In this document: in pieces, positions 8,301 to 15,047 of the stretch | How positions within the stretch are numbered: position 1 is the stretch's first letter | How the letters are laid out: the number at the start of each line of letters is the position of its first letter | Assembly (NCBI GenBank): GCA_003452655.1 | Contig: DMNR01000224.1 | Location: 1 to 19,000 of the forward strand | Length of the DNA stretch: 19,000 nt | DNA from: Actinomycetota bacterium | GTDB taxonomy: Bacteria; Actinomycetota; Actinomycetes; S36-B12; UBA10799 | Direction of reading: 5' to 3' | Position numbers and translations under genes: made by a program | Notes under the pieces: model-generated | Told to the model about the DNA's origin: nothing | The model's database searches: none | What the model saw: the letters and a program-made list of their open reading frames with translations, nothing else

Positions 8301-8844
8301 CGGCTGCTCAACCGAGTCTCCGCAAGAGGCGGATCTGGTCGCCGAGACCGCGGCCACCCTGGTGGGCACTGACTGGACCGACCAACATGGGGCCGTCCGT
8401 CCGTTAGCCGCCAAGGACATCATCGTGGTTGCCCCATACAACGACCAGCGCCGACTCATCCGCGAAACGCTGCACGGCGACCCGCTCACAGCCGACATCG
8501 AGGTCGGGACGGTCGACAAGTTTCAAGGCCGAGAGGCGGCCGTGGTCATCTTCTCGATGACGACGTCATCGGCTGACCTGATGCCCCGCGACGCCGGCTT
8601 CCTCTTTTCGAAGAACCGCCTCAACGTGGCAATCAGCCGCGCCCGTTGTGTCGCCTACCTCATCTGCACCGAACAGCTGCTGGATACCCGTGCTCGGAAC
8701 GTCGAGGAGATGGTCCTTCTTTCGGCGCTCTGTTCGTTCGTTGAGGAGGCGACACTGTGCCAGTACCCCAGTCAGGAAGAGTCGCCAATGTCCAATGATG
8801 GACCATATGTGTCGTTCAAAGCTCCACCGCCATTCGGCCAGTGA
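5398..8844 (+). CDS. TM0106-type RecB-like nuclease/SF1 helicase
   Basis: A 1148-residue fusion of three enzymes (residues counted from GTG 5398). First, a RecB/Cas4-like nuclease: C17 plus C-x2-C-x2-C-x5-C around 210-222 can hold an iron-sulfur cluster, and D-x-K (131-133) with Q-x3-Y (146-150) form the active site. Second, a DnaQ/RNase H-like exonuclease begins at FLDYEG (D333) and ends at RYNEDDVRATLALRDWL. Third, a superfamily 1 helicase has GPPGTGKT (749-756), DEAG (855-858), LLGDPQQLPQ, TVDKFQGRE and NVAISRAR (from 1076). It should unwind and degrade DNA or RNA. GTG 5398 leaves the usual short lead (YEHL) before LTPSKITAWLDC and keeps an intergenic gap; ATG 5341 is the alternative, and neither has a strong ribosome binding site. 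The family occurs alone in many genomes and is often near defence genes. Confidence 0.88.
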   Translation: MYEHLLTPSKITAWLDCAHYLTLRREVDEGTRSEPTAMFGEMAKMLLDKGNEHEQRVLAEYRALGRSVYEVPERHKGESFSAWVSRVGPALSLGHDVLYQMPFVHNGIRGIADFLERTTTADGSTIYEPVDAKLARQGAKVGHVLQLCFYAEAIAEQTGHLPENLHVHLGSGRRESVRTADVIAYWRRLRVQLTAVVSSGPLTETVAEPCAHCDFCEFRSTCEAQWRADDSLIYISGIRSADRVVLAARGVSTVGSLAEAANTSFGLDPPREARLVRQAKLQVQARLAPANPPPFELIEQAQTDPTLIADTTTPTVKGFAALPEPDHGDIFLDYEGHPFWSAEAGLFFLFGWVERNVAGNWEYKAIWAHDADDEAAGVKSLVDYVRARRQDHPGMHVYHYNHTERSALVRLATDHGVAEIEVEELVNSGVFVDLFTVLTGAMQVGVESYGLKHVERLTDFTRGHDIDRGAGAVVEYERWMRDGNNTRLDRIARYNEDDVRATLALRDWLVSHRPTQVDWRAAFLESRGADEKLGQRIEQLCGHPLGSAEHLMGDLLSYWRRERRVLAAECLRLSSADEQDQFESPQVIAGLEFGGLEQRVTSKGNPGKWPSAVFKFPDQPISPDISPDASLIVAKCEQEWAFFTLRSLDRIDRTLEVAWTDKHEEFGITPTALTFFANVSEKPKDAALCDLADRMIAGDTSSVGLAILRREPPKFLDGGGPHDGRFVGEHDAICGWVSQLDQSYLPIQGPPGTGKTFIGAQIIRALVRQGKRVGVTAMSHQAIDNLLQAVVDQWDADDPTLRAVHKAKDGSAANVDYLSDNKRCANGEYDIVSGTPWLFASDAMRAKPVDVLVIDEAGQLGLADTLAATVSASSVVLLGDPQQLPQVAMANHPNGAGLSALEHLLGPNERTFPPERGVLLDVTWRMHPAICQFISNVMYDGRLIAHPHCAQQGTAGGTGLRWIRAHHTGCSTESPQEADLVAETAATLVGTDWTDQHGAVRPLAAKDIIVVAPYNDQRRLIRETLHGDPLTADIEVGTVDKFQGREAAVVIFSMTTSSADLMPRDAGFLFSKNRLNVAISRARCVAYLICTEQLLDTRARNVEEMVLLSALCSFVEEATLCQYPSQEESPMSNDGPYVSFKAPPPFGQ

Positions 8845-8909
8845 TGTGGCATCCTTTTCAGTACCGGCCACGTAATCCTTCTTCCATCTTCTGCCTGTTG
8901 ACGTGTCTG

Positions 8910-8970
8910 CGCGCCCACCTAGACCGCATGGAGCGCCGGCCTCGGGCTTTCTACGGTCTAGGTGGGCGCG
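8910..8970. repeat. Perfect 17-bp inverted repeat, 27-base loop
   Basis: Arm CGCGCCCACCTAGACCG (8910-8926) is exactly matched by CGGTCTAGGTGGGCGCG (8954-8970), with 27 bases between. A further CTGCC (8891-8895) and GGCAG (8974-8978) could pair outside it across an asymmetric gap. It begins 66 bases after the TM0106-type gene. It may act as a terminator for that gene, but the long loop and lack of a T-run are unusual. Other options are a small mobile palindromic element or a structured RNA or DNA site. Confidence 0.7.
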
Positions 8971-9131
8971 TAAGGCAGCCTCTCTCAGTTGGCGAGTGTT
9001 GCAGAAGGACTGGCGCAATGATCTCGCGATGGCAGCAGTTCAGTTCTTGGCTTCGGTCCAGCCCGCTCGACGCTTTAGTACTCAGGGTGGTGTCCCGAGC
9101 ATGACTGCCACCTAAGTTCTGCTCAAGGCGA

Positions 9132-9154
9132 CCGTTTGGCGAATCCAGAAACGG
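9132..9154. terminator. Possible terminator after the membrane gene
   Basis: CCGTTT (9132-9137) and AAACGG (9149-9154) can pair around an 11-base loop, 21 bases downstream of the membrane-protein stop codon on the minus strand. The stem is short and there is no clear T-run, so this is only a weak candidate. Confidence 0.25.
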
Positions 9155-9175
9155 CCGTCGGCTGCAGGGGACCTG

Positions 9176-10231
9176 CTAAGAAGGGGCACGGGCCTCATAC
9201 TTCAATCCGTCTGCAGTCGTACGGCGGCCGACGACCAACGTCACGACTGGCGCCACTCGTCTGACTTCGTCGGACATGTCTTCTGGAGGGCGAATTCTAA
9301 GCGCGTCGTAGAGCCTGAATCGGTTGAGGTCGATCAAGACACCGAGGGCCGCCGTGTAGTCGAAGGCCGCGCTCACCGCGCCCTGATAGGACACCCATGC
9401 CAGCAGAAAGGCAAAGAGCGTTGTTGCCATCCACACACCGTTGTCGTAATACGCACAGACGCTCACAGCGGCCACAATCAGAAACACGGCGCAGAGAGTG
9501 ACTGACACGTCGAGCTGTGTTCGTGGTCCTTCCACCCCAGCCACGTGTTCGGCAGGAGCGACAGCATGCAGATGCCCGCTGAGGTGAACGATCTCTAGCT
9601 CATATGGCGCACCAGCGGCATCTTCGCCTGCTCGGAGTGCGTTGCCAAGTCGCGTAGGCATGATCCGCGTAGGCTTGACAGGCAGGCGGCTGAGCAAACG
9701 GTTGGCCTCTTCGGATTCCACTCGCCGCTCCCACCCGCCAGTTGAGCGAGGGCTCTCGTGAGACTCGAACACCGCAATCGACTCGAGCTTCAACTCGAGT
9801 AAGCGGAATGGATCGAAAACCCTTACGGCGTCCGCAACTTCGGGGAGCTCGACCCATGGCTTCACAACCTGAGCTTGCTTCCCGAGGCGCGCCATCCTCA
9901 AGACAGCCCTTCGACGGAGAACGGCCGCGGCTGAGACGCCGAATCGCCCTGACCCCCAATATCCCTCGAGGAACTGCGTAAAAGGGAACTGCACCGGCCG
10001 CAGCAGCACACCAACAATCGTACCAGCGAGGGCAGCCAGGCCGAGATCACGATTTGACAGGTCTGCGACGCGCCCCCCAAGGATCGACAAGGAAGGGGCG
10101 GCGGTGAAGCCACAGGATGCCACGATCGCGGCAACGCATCCGAGAAGCAGTGTCCCAGGGAGCACTGCTGTCAGCACCAAGTGACGGGCGGTGTTGAAGA
10201 CCGAGCCAAGGAGTGACTCGGTGCTCTTCAC
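9176..10231 (-). CDS. Actinobacterial multi-pass membrane protein
   Basis: A 351-residue integral membrane protein. Hydrophobic segments lie near residues 17-39 and 62-80, then a soluble domain of about 150 residues, then segments near 240-261 and 266-287 and a cytoplasmic-looking tail. The soluble part holds MPTRLGNALRAGED (191-204), and the last part holds YQGAVSAAFDY and IDLNRFRLYDAL. I know this combination from a family of uncharacterised actinobacterial membrane proteins with a P-T-x-L-G-N-x-L-R-x-x-E motif. The start is GTG 10231-10229, which overlaps the TGA of the upstream zinc ribbon gene as GTGA. The longer frame from 10333 would overlap that gene in another frame and adds residues with no membrane-protein character. 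Coupling to a zinc ribbon protein is the only functional clue. The biochemical role is unknown. Confidence 0.75.
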   Translation of the reverse strand: MKSTESLLGSVFNTARHLVLTAVLPGTLLLGCVAAIVASCGFTAAPSLSILGGRVADLSNRDLGLAALAGTIVGVLLRPVQFPFTQFLEGYWGSGRFGVSAAAVLRRRAVLRMARLGKQAQVVKPWVELPEVADAVRVFDPFRLLELKLESIAVFESHESPRSTGGWERRVESEEANRLLSRLPVKPTRIMPTRLGNALRAGEDAAGAPYELEIVHLSGHLHAVAPAEHVAGVEGPRTQLDVSVTLCAVFLIVAAVSVCAYYDNGVWMATTLFAFLLAWVSYQGAVSAAFDYTAALGVLIDLNRFRLYDALRIRPPEDMSDEVRRVAPVVTLVVGRRTTADGLKYEARAPS

Positions 10232-10398
10232 TTCTTGACAGCCGACTTGAGCGGCAAACTGTATGTCACAAGACACACTGGGCATGTCCCAAATCGTCCC
10301 TGCGTGGCGAGCTGCTGTCCGCATTTTCGGCACGTAGGCCCGGCCGCACGAGCACCCGGGGTGCCAGGGGGACGTTGAGATGGTCTCGCCGGAGTCAC
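10228..10398 (-). CDS. Zinc ribbon protein (56 aa)
   Basis: A small gene from GTG 10398-10396 to TGA 10230-10228. GAAGAGG sits 5 bases before the start. After a proline/alanine-rich lead of about 22 residues (MTPARPSQRPPGTPGARAAG) comes a textbook zinc ribbon: C-x2-C in TCRKCGQQ, about 11 residues, then C-x2-C in TCPVCLVTY, followed by a basic end KSAVKK. Four cysteines in two knuckles should bind one zinc ion. The stop overlaps the start of the membrane-protein gene by four bases (GTGA), so the two are translated together and probably interact. Zinc ribbons of this size often sense or recruit partners by binding protein or nucleic acid; which applies here is not shown. Its frame differs from the longer open frame covering the same bases, so it is easily missed. 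Confidence 0.75.
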   Translation of the reverse strand: MTPARPSQRPPGTPGARAAGPTCRKCGQQLATQGRFGTCPVCLVTYSLPLKSAVKK

Positions 10399-10664
10399 CG
10401 CAACCTCTTCATACGAGCTTGAGCACGCCAGTCATCAGAAATATCCCCCATATCCAGCAGAAATACAACTGTGCTGGACGTTTGCACAGTGGGCGGTAAC
10501 CGCTTCTGGTTTTGGGGTGCGCTCACATTGCTGATAGCGACGGTCGGCGGCATGCAGGACGACCTTGGCCTGACGCTCGGTCTCGCGGCGGCGACTGCAT
10601 TTATCGGGGTGTTAACTTGCGGCGACGACTTCCGCGAACTGGCTCGAACCATTTTGCCTAGGAA

Positions 10665-10692
10665 GGAATCGCCGCCGCCAGGCGGCGATTCC
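10665..10692. repeat. Perfect 12-bp hairpin, 4-base loop
   Basis: GGAATCGCCGCC (10665-10676) and GGCGGCGATTCC (10681-10692) are exact reverse complements around GCCA. It lies in the intergenic region and lacks a following T-run. It may be a terminator ending a decayed gene at 10471-10660, or an operator or attenuator upstream of the restriction operon. Confidence 0.65.
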
Positions 10693-10874
10693 GAATCCTC
10701 CCGCAGCCGCACCCAGGGGGAATTCCCGTTCGGCCAGCCCGAGATTTGCGCTTTCCCTATATTGGTAATGGTTGAGGCTAAGGACGGCACAGAGGACTAT
10801 CGGATTCGCCAGCCGGAACGAGTACCCGCCACGCGGCGACACGCTGAGCGGCAGCGGCATTCATTCGGCGGGCT

Positions 10875-10880
10875 TAGAAT
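10875..10880 (+). promoter_or_regulatory. -10 box of the restriction operon
   Basis: TAGAAT at 10875-10880 is a good TANNNT -10 element 43 bases before the GTG at 10924, giving a leader of about 37 bases that contains the GGAGGGG ribosome binding site (about 10912-10918). No convincing -35 hexamer lies 16-18 bases upstream. Confidence 0.4.
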
Positions 10881-10923
10881 CTCGTGCCGAGAGCAACGAC
10901 CCGTACACACTGGAGGGGCCCTT

Positions 10924-11913
10924 GTGGGGAATGAGCGCACTGTCGAACTCGGACGCATTGAACGAGTCGACCCCAGGACATATTGGGGCCATGAGGCGCA
11001 CGACTTTACCCCCTGGCTTCGCGCCAACATCAACCTTTTGGGTGAAGCTTTGGGAATCGAGATCGATCCGGCCGTGGAGCGGGAAGTGGCGGTTGGCCCG
11101 TTTTCGGCCGATCTTCTCGGCACCGACCTCGGCTCCGGCGCCACGATTCTCGTCGAGAACCAACTTGAACCAACTGACCACTCGCACCTTGGGCAGCTCC
11201 TTACGTACGCGAGCGGCCTCGATGCGCGCGTGGTCGTCTGGGTGTCTCGCCAGTTCCGTGATGAGCACCGTCAGGCCCTGATGTGGCTCAATGAGAACAC
11301 CCCCGAGGATCTCAGCTTCTTTGGCATCCAGATTGAGCTGATCAAGATCGGCGACTCTGCACTCGCACCTGACCTTAAGGTTGTAGTGATGCCATCTGAG
11401 TGGCAGAAGATTGCAGCTGCGGCACGAACTGGCCAGGCGACCGACCGCCAGCAACGGTACAAGGCATTTTGGGCAGCACTTATCGAGGACATCCTCGACA
11501 GGAATCCCCGGTTTACGTCGTCCAGGCCCGAGCGGGCACCCCGTCAAAGTTGGTGCTCGTTCAGCATCGGGCGAGCCGGCTTTTCAACGAACGCAGCGTT
11601 CAGCTGGAGCAACGCCGGCCTGGGGTGGCAGGTGAAGGCCGAGCTCTATATCGATACAGGGGACTTTGAAACTAACAAGAAGGCTTTCGATCTCCTGGTG
11701 GCACAGCGCAGCCGTATCGAATCGGACTTCGGCGAGATCTTGGAATGGACGCGCCGCGACGACATCCGAGCATCACGCGTATTCATAAGCACCCCAGGCA
11801 GCATTGACGATGACCAGGATCGCCTCGAGAGTTACCGTGCCTGGTTGGTGGAGCGTGTCTTCCGTCTCAGGGAAGTCTTCGGAGACCGTGTGACGGCCCT
11901 GGACCTAAGCTGA
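10924..11913 (+). CDS. DUF4268 nuclease-like protein
   Basis: A 329-residue protein starting at GTG 10924, with GGAGGGG five bases upstream; this start matches the usual family beginning ELGRIERVDPR-W-HEA-DFTPWL. The N-terminal half has a PD-(D/E)XK-like core: FSADLLG (D63), VENQLEPTDHSHLGQLLTY (E78, Q80, with Q again in HLGQ), then VVVWVSRQFRDEHRQAL. E-x-Q in place of E-x-K occurs in some nucleases of this fold. The C-terminal half, from about residue 170 to STPGSIDDD and RVTALDLS, is the DUF4268 domain. It stands 68 bases upstream of the restriction gene in the same direction, so it is probably part of the same defence locus, as nuclease or DNA-recognition partner. The in-frame extension to 10471 is rejected. 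A decayed homologue lies at 4698-4913. Confidence 0.8.
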   Translation: MGNERTVELGRIERVDPRTYWGHEAHDFTPWLRANINLLGEALGIEIDPAVEREVAVGPFSADLLGTDLGSGATILVENQLEPTDHSHLGQLLTYASGLDARVVVWVSRQFRDEHRQALMWLNENTPEDLSFFGIQIELIKIGDSALAPDLKVVVMPSEWQKIAAAARTGQATDRQQRYKAFWAALIEDILDRNPRFTSSRPERAPRQSWCSFSIGRAGFSTNAAFSWSNAGLGWQVKAELYIDTGDFETNKKAFDLLVAQRSRIESDFGEILEWTRRDDIRASRVFISTPGSIDDDQDRLESYRAWLVERVFRLREVFGDRVTALDLS

Positions 11914-11969
11914 CCCGAGACTCGAAAGACAAGCGATCGGAGTCCGCGTCCACCAGCCGGACTTCGGGG

Positions 11970-11975
11970 TAGGCT
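11970..11975 (+). promoter_or_regulatory. Possible leaderless promoter -10 box
   Basis: TAGGCT at 11970-11975 lies six bases before the ATG of the restriction gene, the spacing expected when transcription starts at the A of the start codon, common in actinobacteria. No clear ribosome binding site precedes that ATG, which fits. No good -35 is seen, so the gene may instead be read from upstream. Confidence 0.35.
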
Positions 11976-11981
11976 GCGGGC

Positions 11982-14900
11982 ATGGTCGAACCTTTCGCGG
12001 CCCACGGCCAAACGTCGATCGACAACCCGATCCTCAATTCGCCTTATGCGCCGCCAAGCCGACACTACGAGGTCGGGCCCAATGGGCCGACCGGGGTGAT
12101 CAAGGACGGCCGACGGACGAGTGAGTCCTGGATCCCAATCGCCGTGGCCAAGAAGGGCAAGAAGGGCGAGCTGGTCCAGGAAAGGATCGACTTCGACGTC
12201 ACCGGCGAGCGGCGCGAGCGCAACGAACTGATCAACGAGATCCGGCGGGATGTCGCGAAGTGGCGCGGTGACGGTCAGTATGGCGGCGTCACTCCGATTA
12301 CTCGCAAGCTGCTTCAACACTGGGCAGACCCGGATCGGGAAAACCGAGTCATCTTCGCGCAGCGAGAGGCGACTGAAACGGCGATCTTCCTGACTGAGGT
12401 CGCCGGCCGATACCACGGGTACGCGGACTGGCGTCGGCGGCTTGAGCCCGAGAACGAGGCTCACAACGACGGCCTCCCAAGAGCCGCGCTGAAGATGGCC
12501 ACAGGAAGCGGCAAAACCGTCGTGATGGCGATGCTCATCGCGTGGCAGACCCTCAATAAGGTCCAGTCGCCGCGAGATGCCCGCTTCACCAACCGCTTCC
12601 TCATCGTCACGCCAGGTCTGACGATCAGGGACCGGCTCCGGGTCCTGTTGCCGGAAGATGGAGAAAACTACTACGACCTGCGCGACCTCATCCCGGCCGA
12701 CCTCAAAGGTGGGCTCGAGCACGCGCGGATCGCGATCACGAACTACCACGCCTTCCAGCTCAAGGACGCAAAAGAGATCAAAGGCGTCGCGAAGAACACC
12801 CGCCTCCTGTTGAAGGGCGACCGCAAGGACGACCCCTTCAAGGAGACGCCGCAGGCGATGGTGAGCCGCATCCTGCGCGACCTTGGGTCGGACAAGCAGC
12901 GGATCATTGTCCTGAACGACGAGGCCCATCACTGCTACGCCGACAAGCCGCTTAAGGGGGGCGAGAAGGTCGGCAAAGAGCAGCAGGACGCCAACGAACA
13001 GGCCCGGGTGTGGTTCCGTGGCCTTCAAGCGATCGCGAAGCACGCGGGCATCAAGCAGATCTGGGACCTGTCGGCAACACCGTTTTACCTCAAAGGCTCC
13101 GGCTACAACGAGGGGTACATCTTTCCTTGGGCCGTCAGCGACTTCTCGCTGATGGATGCCATCGAGTCGGGCATCGTCAAGGTGCCGCGCACGCCGGTCG
13201 ACGACGATGCAAGCGACCCGCTCGTGACCTACCTGCGTCTGTGGGACTACGTCGGCGACCAGTTACCGAAGCGCGCAGCAAAGGGCTCGGTTACCGATTG
13301 GCTTCCACCCAAAGAACTCGAGGGTGCGCTCCGCAGCCTCCACCGCTCGTACGAGAGCGCTTTCACCCACTGGGAAAGAGAGCTTAAGCAGTACCGTGAG
13401 ACGCCGCCGGTGTTCATTGTCGTCTGTCCGAATACGGTCGTATCGAAGCTCGTCTACGACTGGATTGCGGGTGAGCAGGTCGTCGTAGACGACGAGATCG
13501 TCGCCCACAAGCCGGGTGAACTCGCGCTGCTGTCGAACGTCGTCGACGGCAAGCCGCTTGCGCGCCCTCGCACCATCCTCATTGACTCCGCGCAGCTCGA
13601 GTCCGGGGAGGGGATGAAGGATGACTTCAAGAAGGTCGCGGCTGCCGAGATCACAGCCTTCAAGCAGGACTACCGCAAGCGGAACCCGGGCGCTGATGTG
13701 GAGAAGATGGACGACAACGAGCTTCTCCGCGAGGTGATGAACACCGTCGGCAAGCGGGGCCGGCTCGGGGAGCACGTGCGCTGTGTCGTGAGCGTCTCGA
13801 TGCTCACGGAGGGTTGGGACGCCAACACGGTCACACACATCCTGGGAGTACGGGCCTTCGGCAGCCAGCTTCTCTGCGAACAAGTCGTCGGTCGCGGACT
13901 GCGCCGCCGTTCGTACGCTGTCAACGACGACGGGATGTTTGAGCCCGAGTACGCGAACGTCTATGGCATTCCGTTCCAATTCATCTCCTCCGACAGGCCG
14001 ATCAAAGATCCGCTCCCCCCGAAGCCGGTGATCAACGTTTGCGCCGTCGAGGGCCGCGAGGAGCTGCGGATCGAGTTCCCGAAACTCGACGGGTACCGAA
14101 TCGAGATCCCAGATGCCGAACTCCACCTCGACCTCGACCCCGAACCCGAGTTCGAGATCGGCCCCAACACCGTGCCACAGTGGGTCGAGCTCGGTGGCGT
14201 TGTCGGGGAGCGCGAGCTGGAGCAGGGAGACCCAACGCAGTATCGCCCGCAGCAGGTCGCCTTCGTGCTCGCCAAGCGCATCCTTGACGCCAACTTCAAC
14301 ACCGTCGACGATCGACGCCCTTGGCTCTTTCCTAGACTCGTCGAGATATGCCGCGAGTGGATTGACGAGAAGGTCGTCGTCACCGGCGACTACAGCCTTG
14401 GCTACCTCATCACGATCACTGAAGCTCGCGTGTTGGCCGCCGAGGCGGTGTGGAATGCGATCGTCCGGTATGAGGGCAACCGCCGCGAGCGCCTGCGTCC
14501 GATGATCAACCGCTTCGACCCCGTCGGGTCGACCCGAGATGTCGACTTCCAGACCCGCAAGCGCACCGTGCCAACGGAGAAGTCTGAGGTCTCCCACGTG
14601 ACGCTCGATGGCCGCGACGGCAACACCTGGGAGCAGCTCCTCGCGAGCGAGCTCGAGCTGAATCGAAGGGTTAAGTCATACGTGAAGAACGACCACCTTG
14701 GCTTTACGATCCCGTATGTGCACAAGGGCCGCAGCCACAGCTACACGCCTGACTTCCTCGTTCGGCTCGAGCCTGGCAACGACGGGGTCACACGCACCCT
14801 CGTGATCGAGGTCTCCGGCAGCCAAAAGAGTCCGGGACCGACACGCCAGAAGGCAACCACGGCACGTGACTCCTGGTGTGTCGCGGTCAACAACCATGGC

Positions 14901-15047
14901 GGCTTCGGCCGATGGGGGTACATCGAGATGACGAACCCGCTCGAGTTCAAATCACGCCTCGTCGACGCGATCGACGCACTCTACGGCGACACCGCGATCA
15001 TCGGCGACCCCGATCGCCTCGACTTCGAGTTGACTGCCCGTGGCTAG
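11982..15047 (+). CDS. Type III-like restriction helicase-nuclease
   Basis: A 1021-residue restriction subunit resembling BPTD_3080-family type III enzymes. The N-terminal part holds a superfamily 2 helicase: ATGSGKT (173-179, Walker A), LIVTPGLTIRDRL, DEAHH (313-317), LSATPFY (363-369), VSMLTEGWDANTVTHI and QVVGRGLRRR (634-643). The C-terminus holds a PD-(D/E)XK-type nuclease: YTPDFLV with D924, then LVIEVSGSQKSPGPT with E943, and the family ending AVNNHGGFGRWGYIEM. Position 945, usually lysine in E-x-K, is serine here. The enzyme should translocate on DNA using ATP and cut DNA lacking the modification made by its partner. Its TAG overlaps the methyltransferase GTG by 8 bases. The ATG at 11982 has no strong ribosome binding site but may be leaderless. 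The family call is firm; the class number is by resemblance. Confidence 0.88.
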   Translation: MVEPFAAHGQTSIDNPILNSPYAPPSRHYEVGPNGPTGVIKDGRRTSESWIPIAVAKKGKKGELVQERIDFDVTGERRERNELINEIRRDVAKWRGDGQYGGVTPITRKLLQHWADPDRENRVIFAQREATETAIFLTEVAGRYHGYADWRRRLEPENEAHNDGLPRAALKMATGSGKTVVMAMLIAWQTLNKVQSPRDARFTNRFLIVTPGLTIRDRLRVLLPEDGENYYDLRDLIPADLKGGLEHARIAITNYHAFQLKDAKEIKGVAKNTRLLLKGDRKDDPFKETPQAMVSRILRDLGSDKQRIIVLNDEAHHCYADKPLKGGEKVGKEQQDANEQARVWFRGLQAIAKHAGIKQIWDLSATPFYLKGSGYNEGYIFPWAVSDFSLMDAIESGIVKVPRTPVDDDASDPLVTYLRLWDYVGDQLPKRAAKGSVTDWLPPKELEGALRSLHRSYESAFTHWERELKQYRETPPVFIVVCPNTVVSKLVYDWIAGEQVVVDDEIVAHKPGELALLSNVVDGKPLARPRTILIDSAQLESGEGMKDDFKKVAAAEITAFKQDYRKRNPGADVEKMDDNELLREVMNTVGKRGRLGEHVRCVVSVSMLTEGWDANTVTHILGVRAFGSQLLCEQVVGRGLRRRSYAVNDDGMFEPEYANVYGIPFQFISSDRPIKDPLPPKPVINVCAVEGREELRIEFPKLDGYRIEIPDAELHLDLDPEPEFEIGPNTVPQWVELGGVVGERELEQGDPTQYRPQQVAFVLAKRILDANFNTVDDRRPWLFPRLVEICREWIDEKVVVTGDYSLGYLITITEARVLAAEAVWNAIVRYEGNRRERLRPMINRFDPVGSTRDVDFQTRKRTVPTEKSEVSHVTLDGRDGNTWEQLLASELELNRRVKSYVKNDHLGFTIPYVHKGRSHSYTPDFLVRLEPGNDGVTRTLVIEVSGSQKSPGPTRQKATTARDSWCVAVNNHGGFGRWGYIEMTNPLEFKSRLVDAIDALYGDTAIIGDPDRLDFELTARG

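Larger units (their letters stand above)
8845..9175. other. Non-coding interval with inverted repeats
   Basis: This 331-base stretch separates two convergent genes. It holds a perfect 17-bp inverted repeat (8910-8970) and a short 6-bp hairpin (9132-9154). Reading frames crossing it, such as one ending near 9115, have no ribosome binding site or recognisable protein pattern. I see no transposase remnant, tRNA or target-site duplication. Confidence 0.6.
10399..10923. other. Divergent intergenic region
   Basis: About 525 bases between the zinc ribbon gene (minus) and the DUF4268 gene (plus). A plus frame is open throughout and in phase with the DUF4268 gene. Its first 60 codons (10471 onward) look like a hydrophobic hairpin (FWFWGALTLLIATVGG, LGLAAATAFIGVL), but no ribosome binding site precedes them and codons from about 10690 to 10920 look non-coding. 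The region also holds a perfect 12-bp hairpin and a TAGAAT box. The hydrophobic part may be a gene fragment. Confidence 0.5.

Noticed and set aside
8910..8970. Integron attC site
   Set aside because: The arms lack the conserved GTTRRRY/RYYYAAC core sites and no integrase or gene cassettes are present.
10232..10333. Longer N-terminus for the membrane protein
   Set aside because: The same bases encode the zinc ribbon in another frame with a ribosome binding site and four well-placed cysteines, and the GTGA overlap fixes the start at 10231.
10471..10923. N-terminal extension of the DUF4268 protein
   Set aside because: GGAGGGG before GTG 10924 and the family's usual beginning fix the start; the region 10690-10920 reads as non-coding.
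13263..14597. Minus-strand open frame of 444 codons
   Set aside because: Antisense to the restriction gene with motifs VI and others on the plus strand; no start signal or domain.
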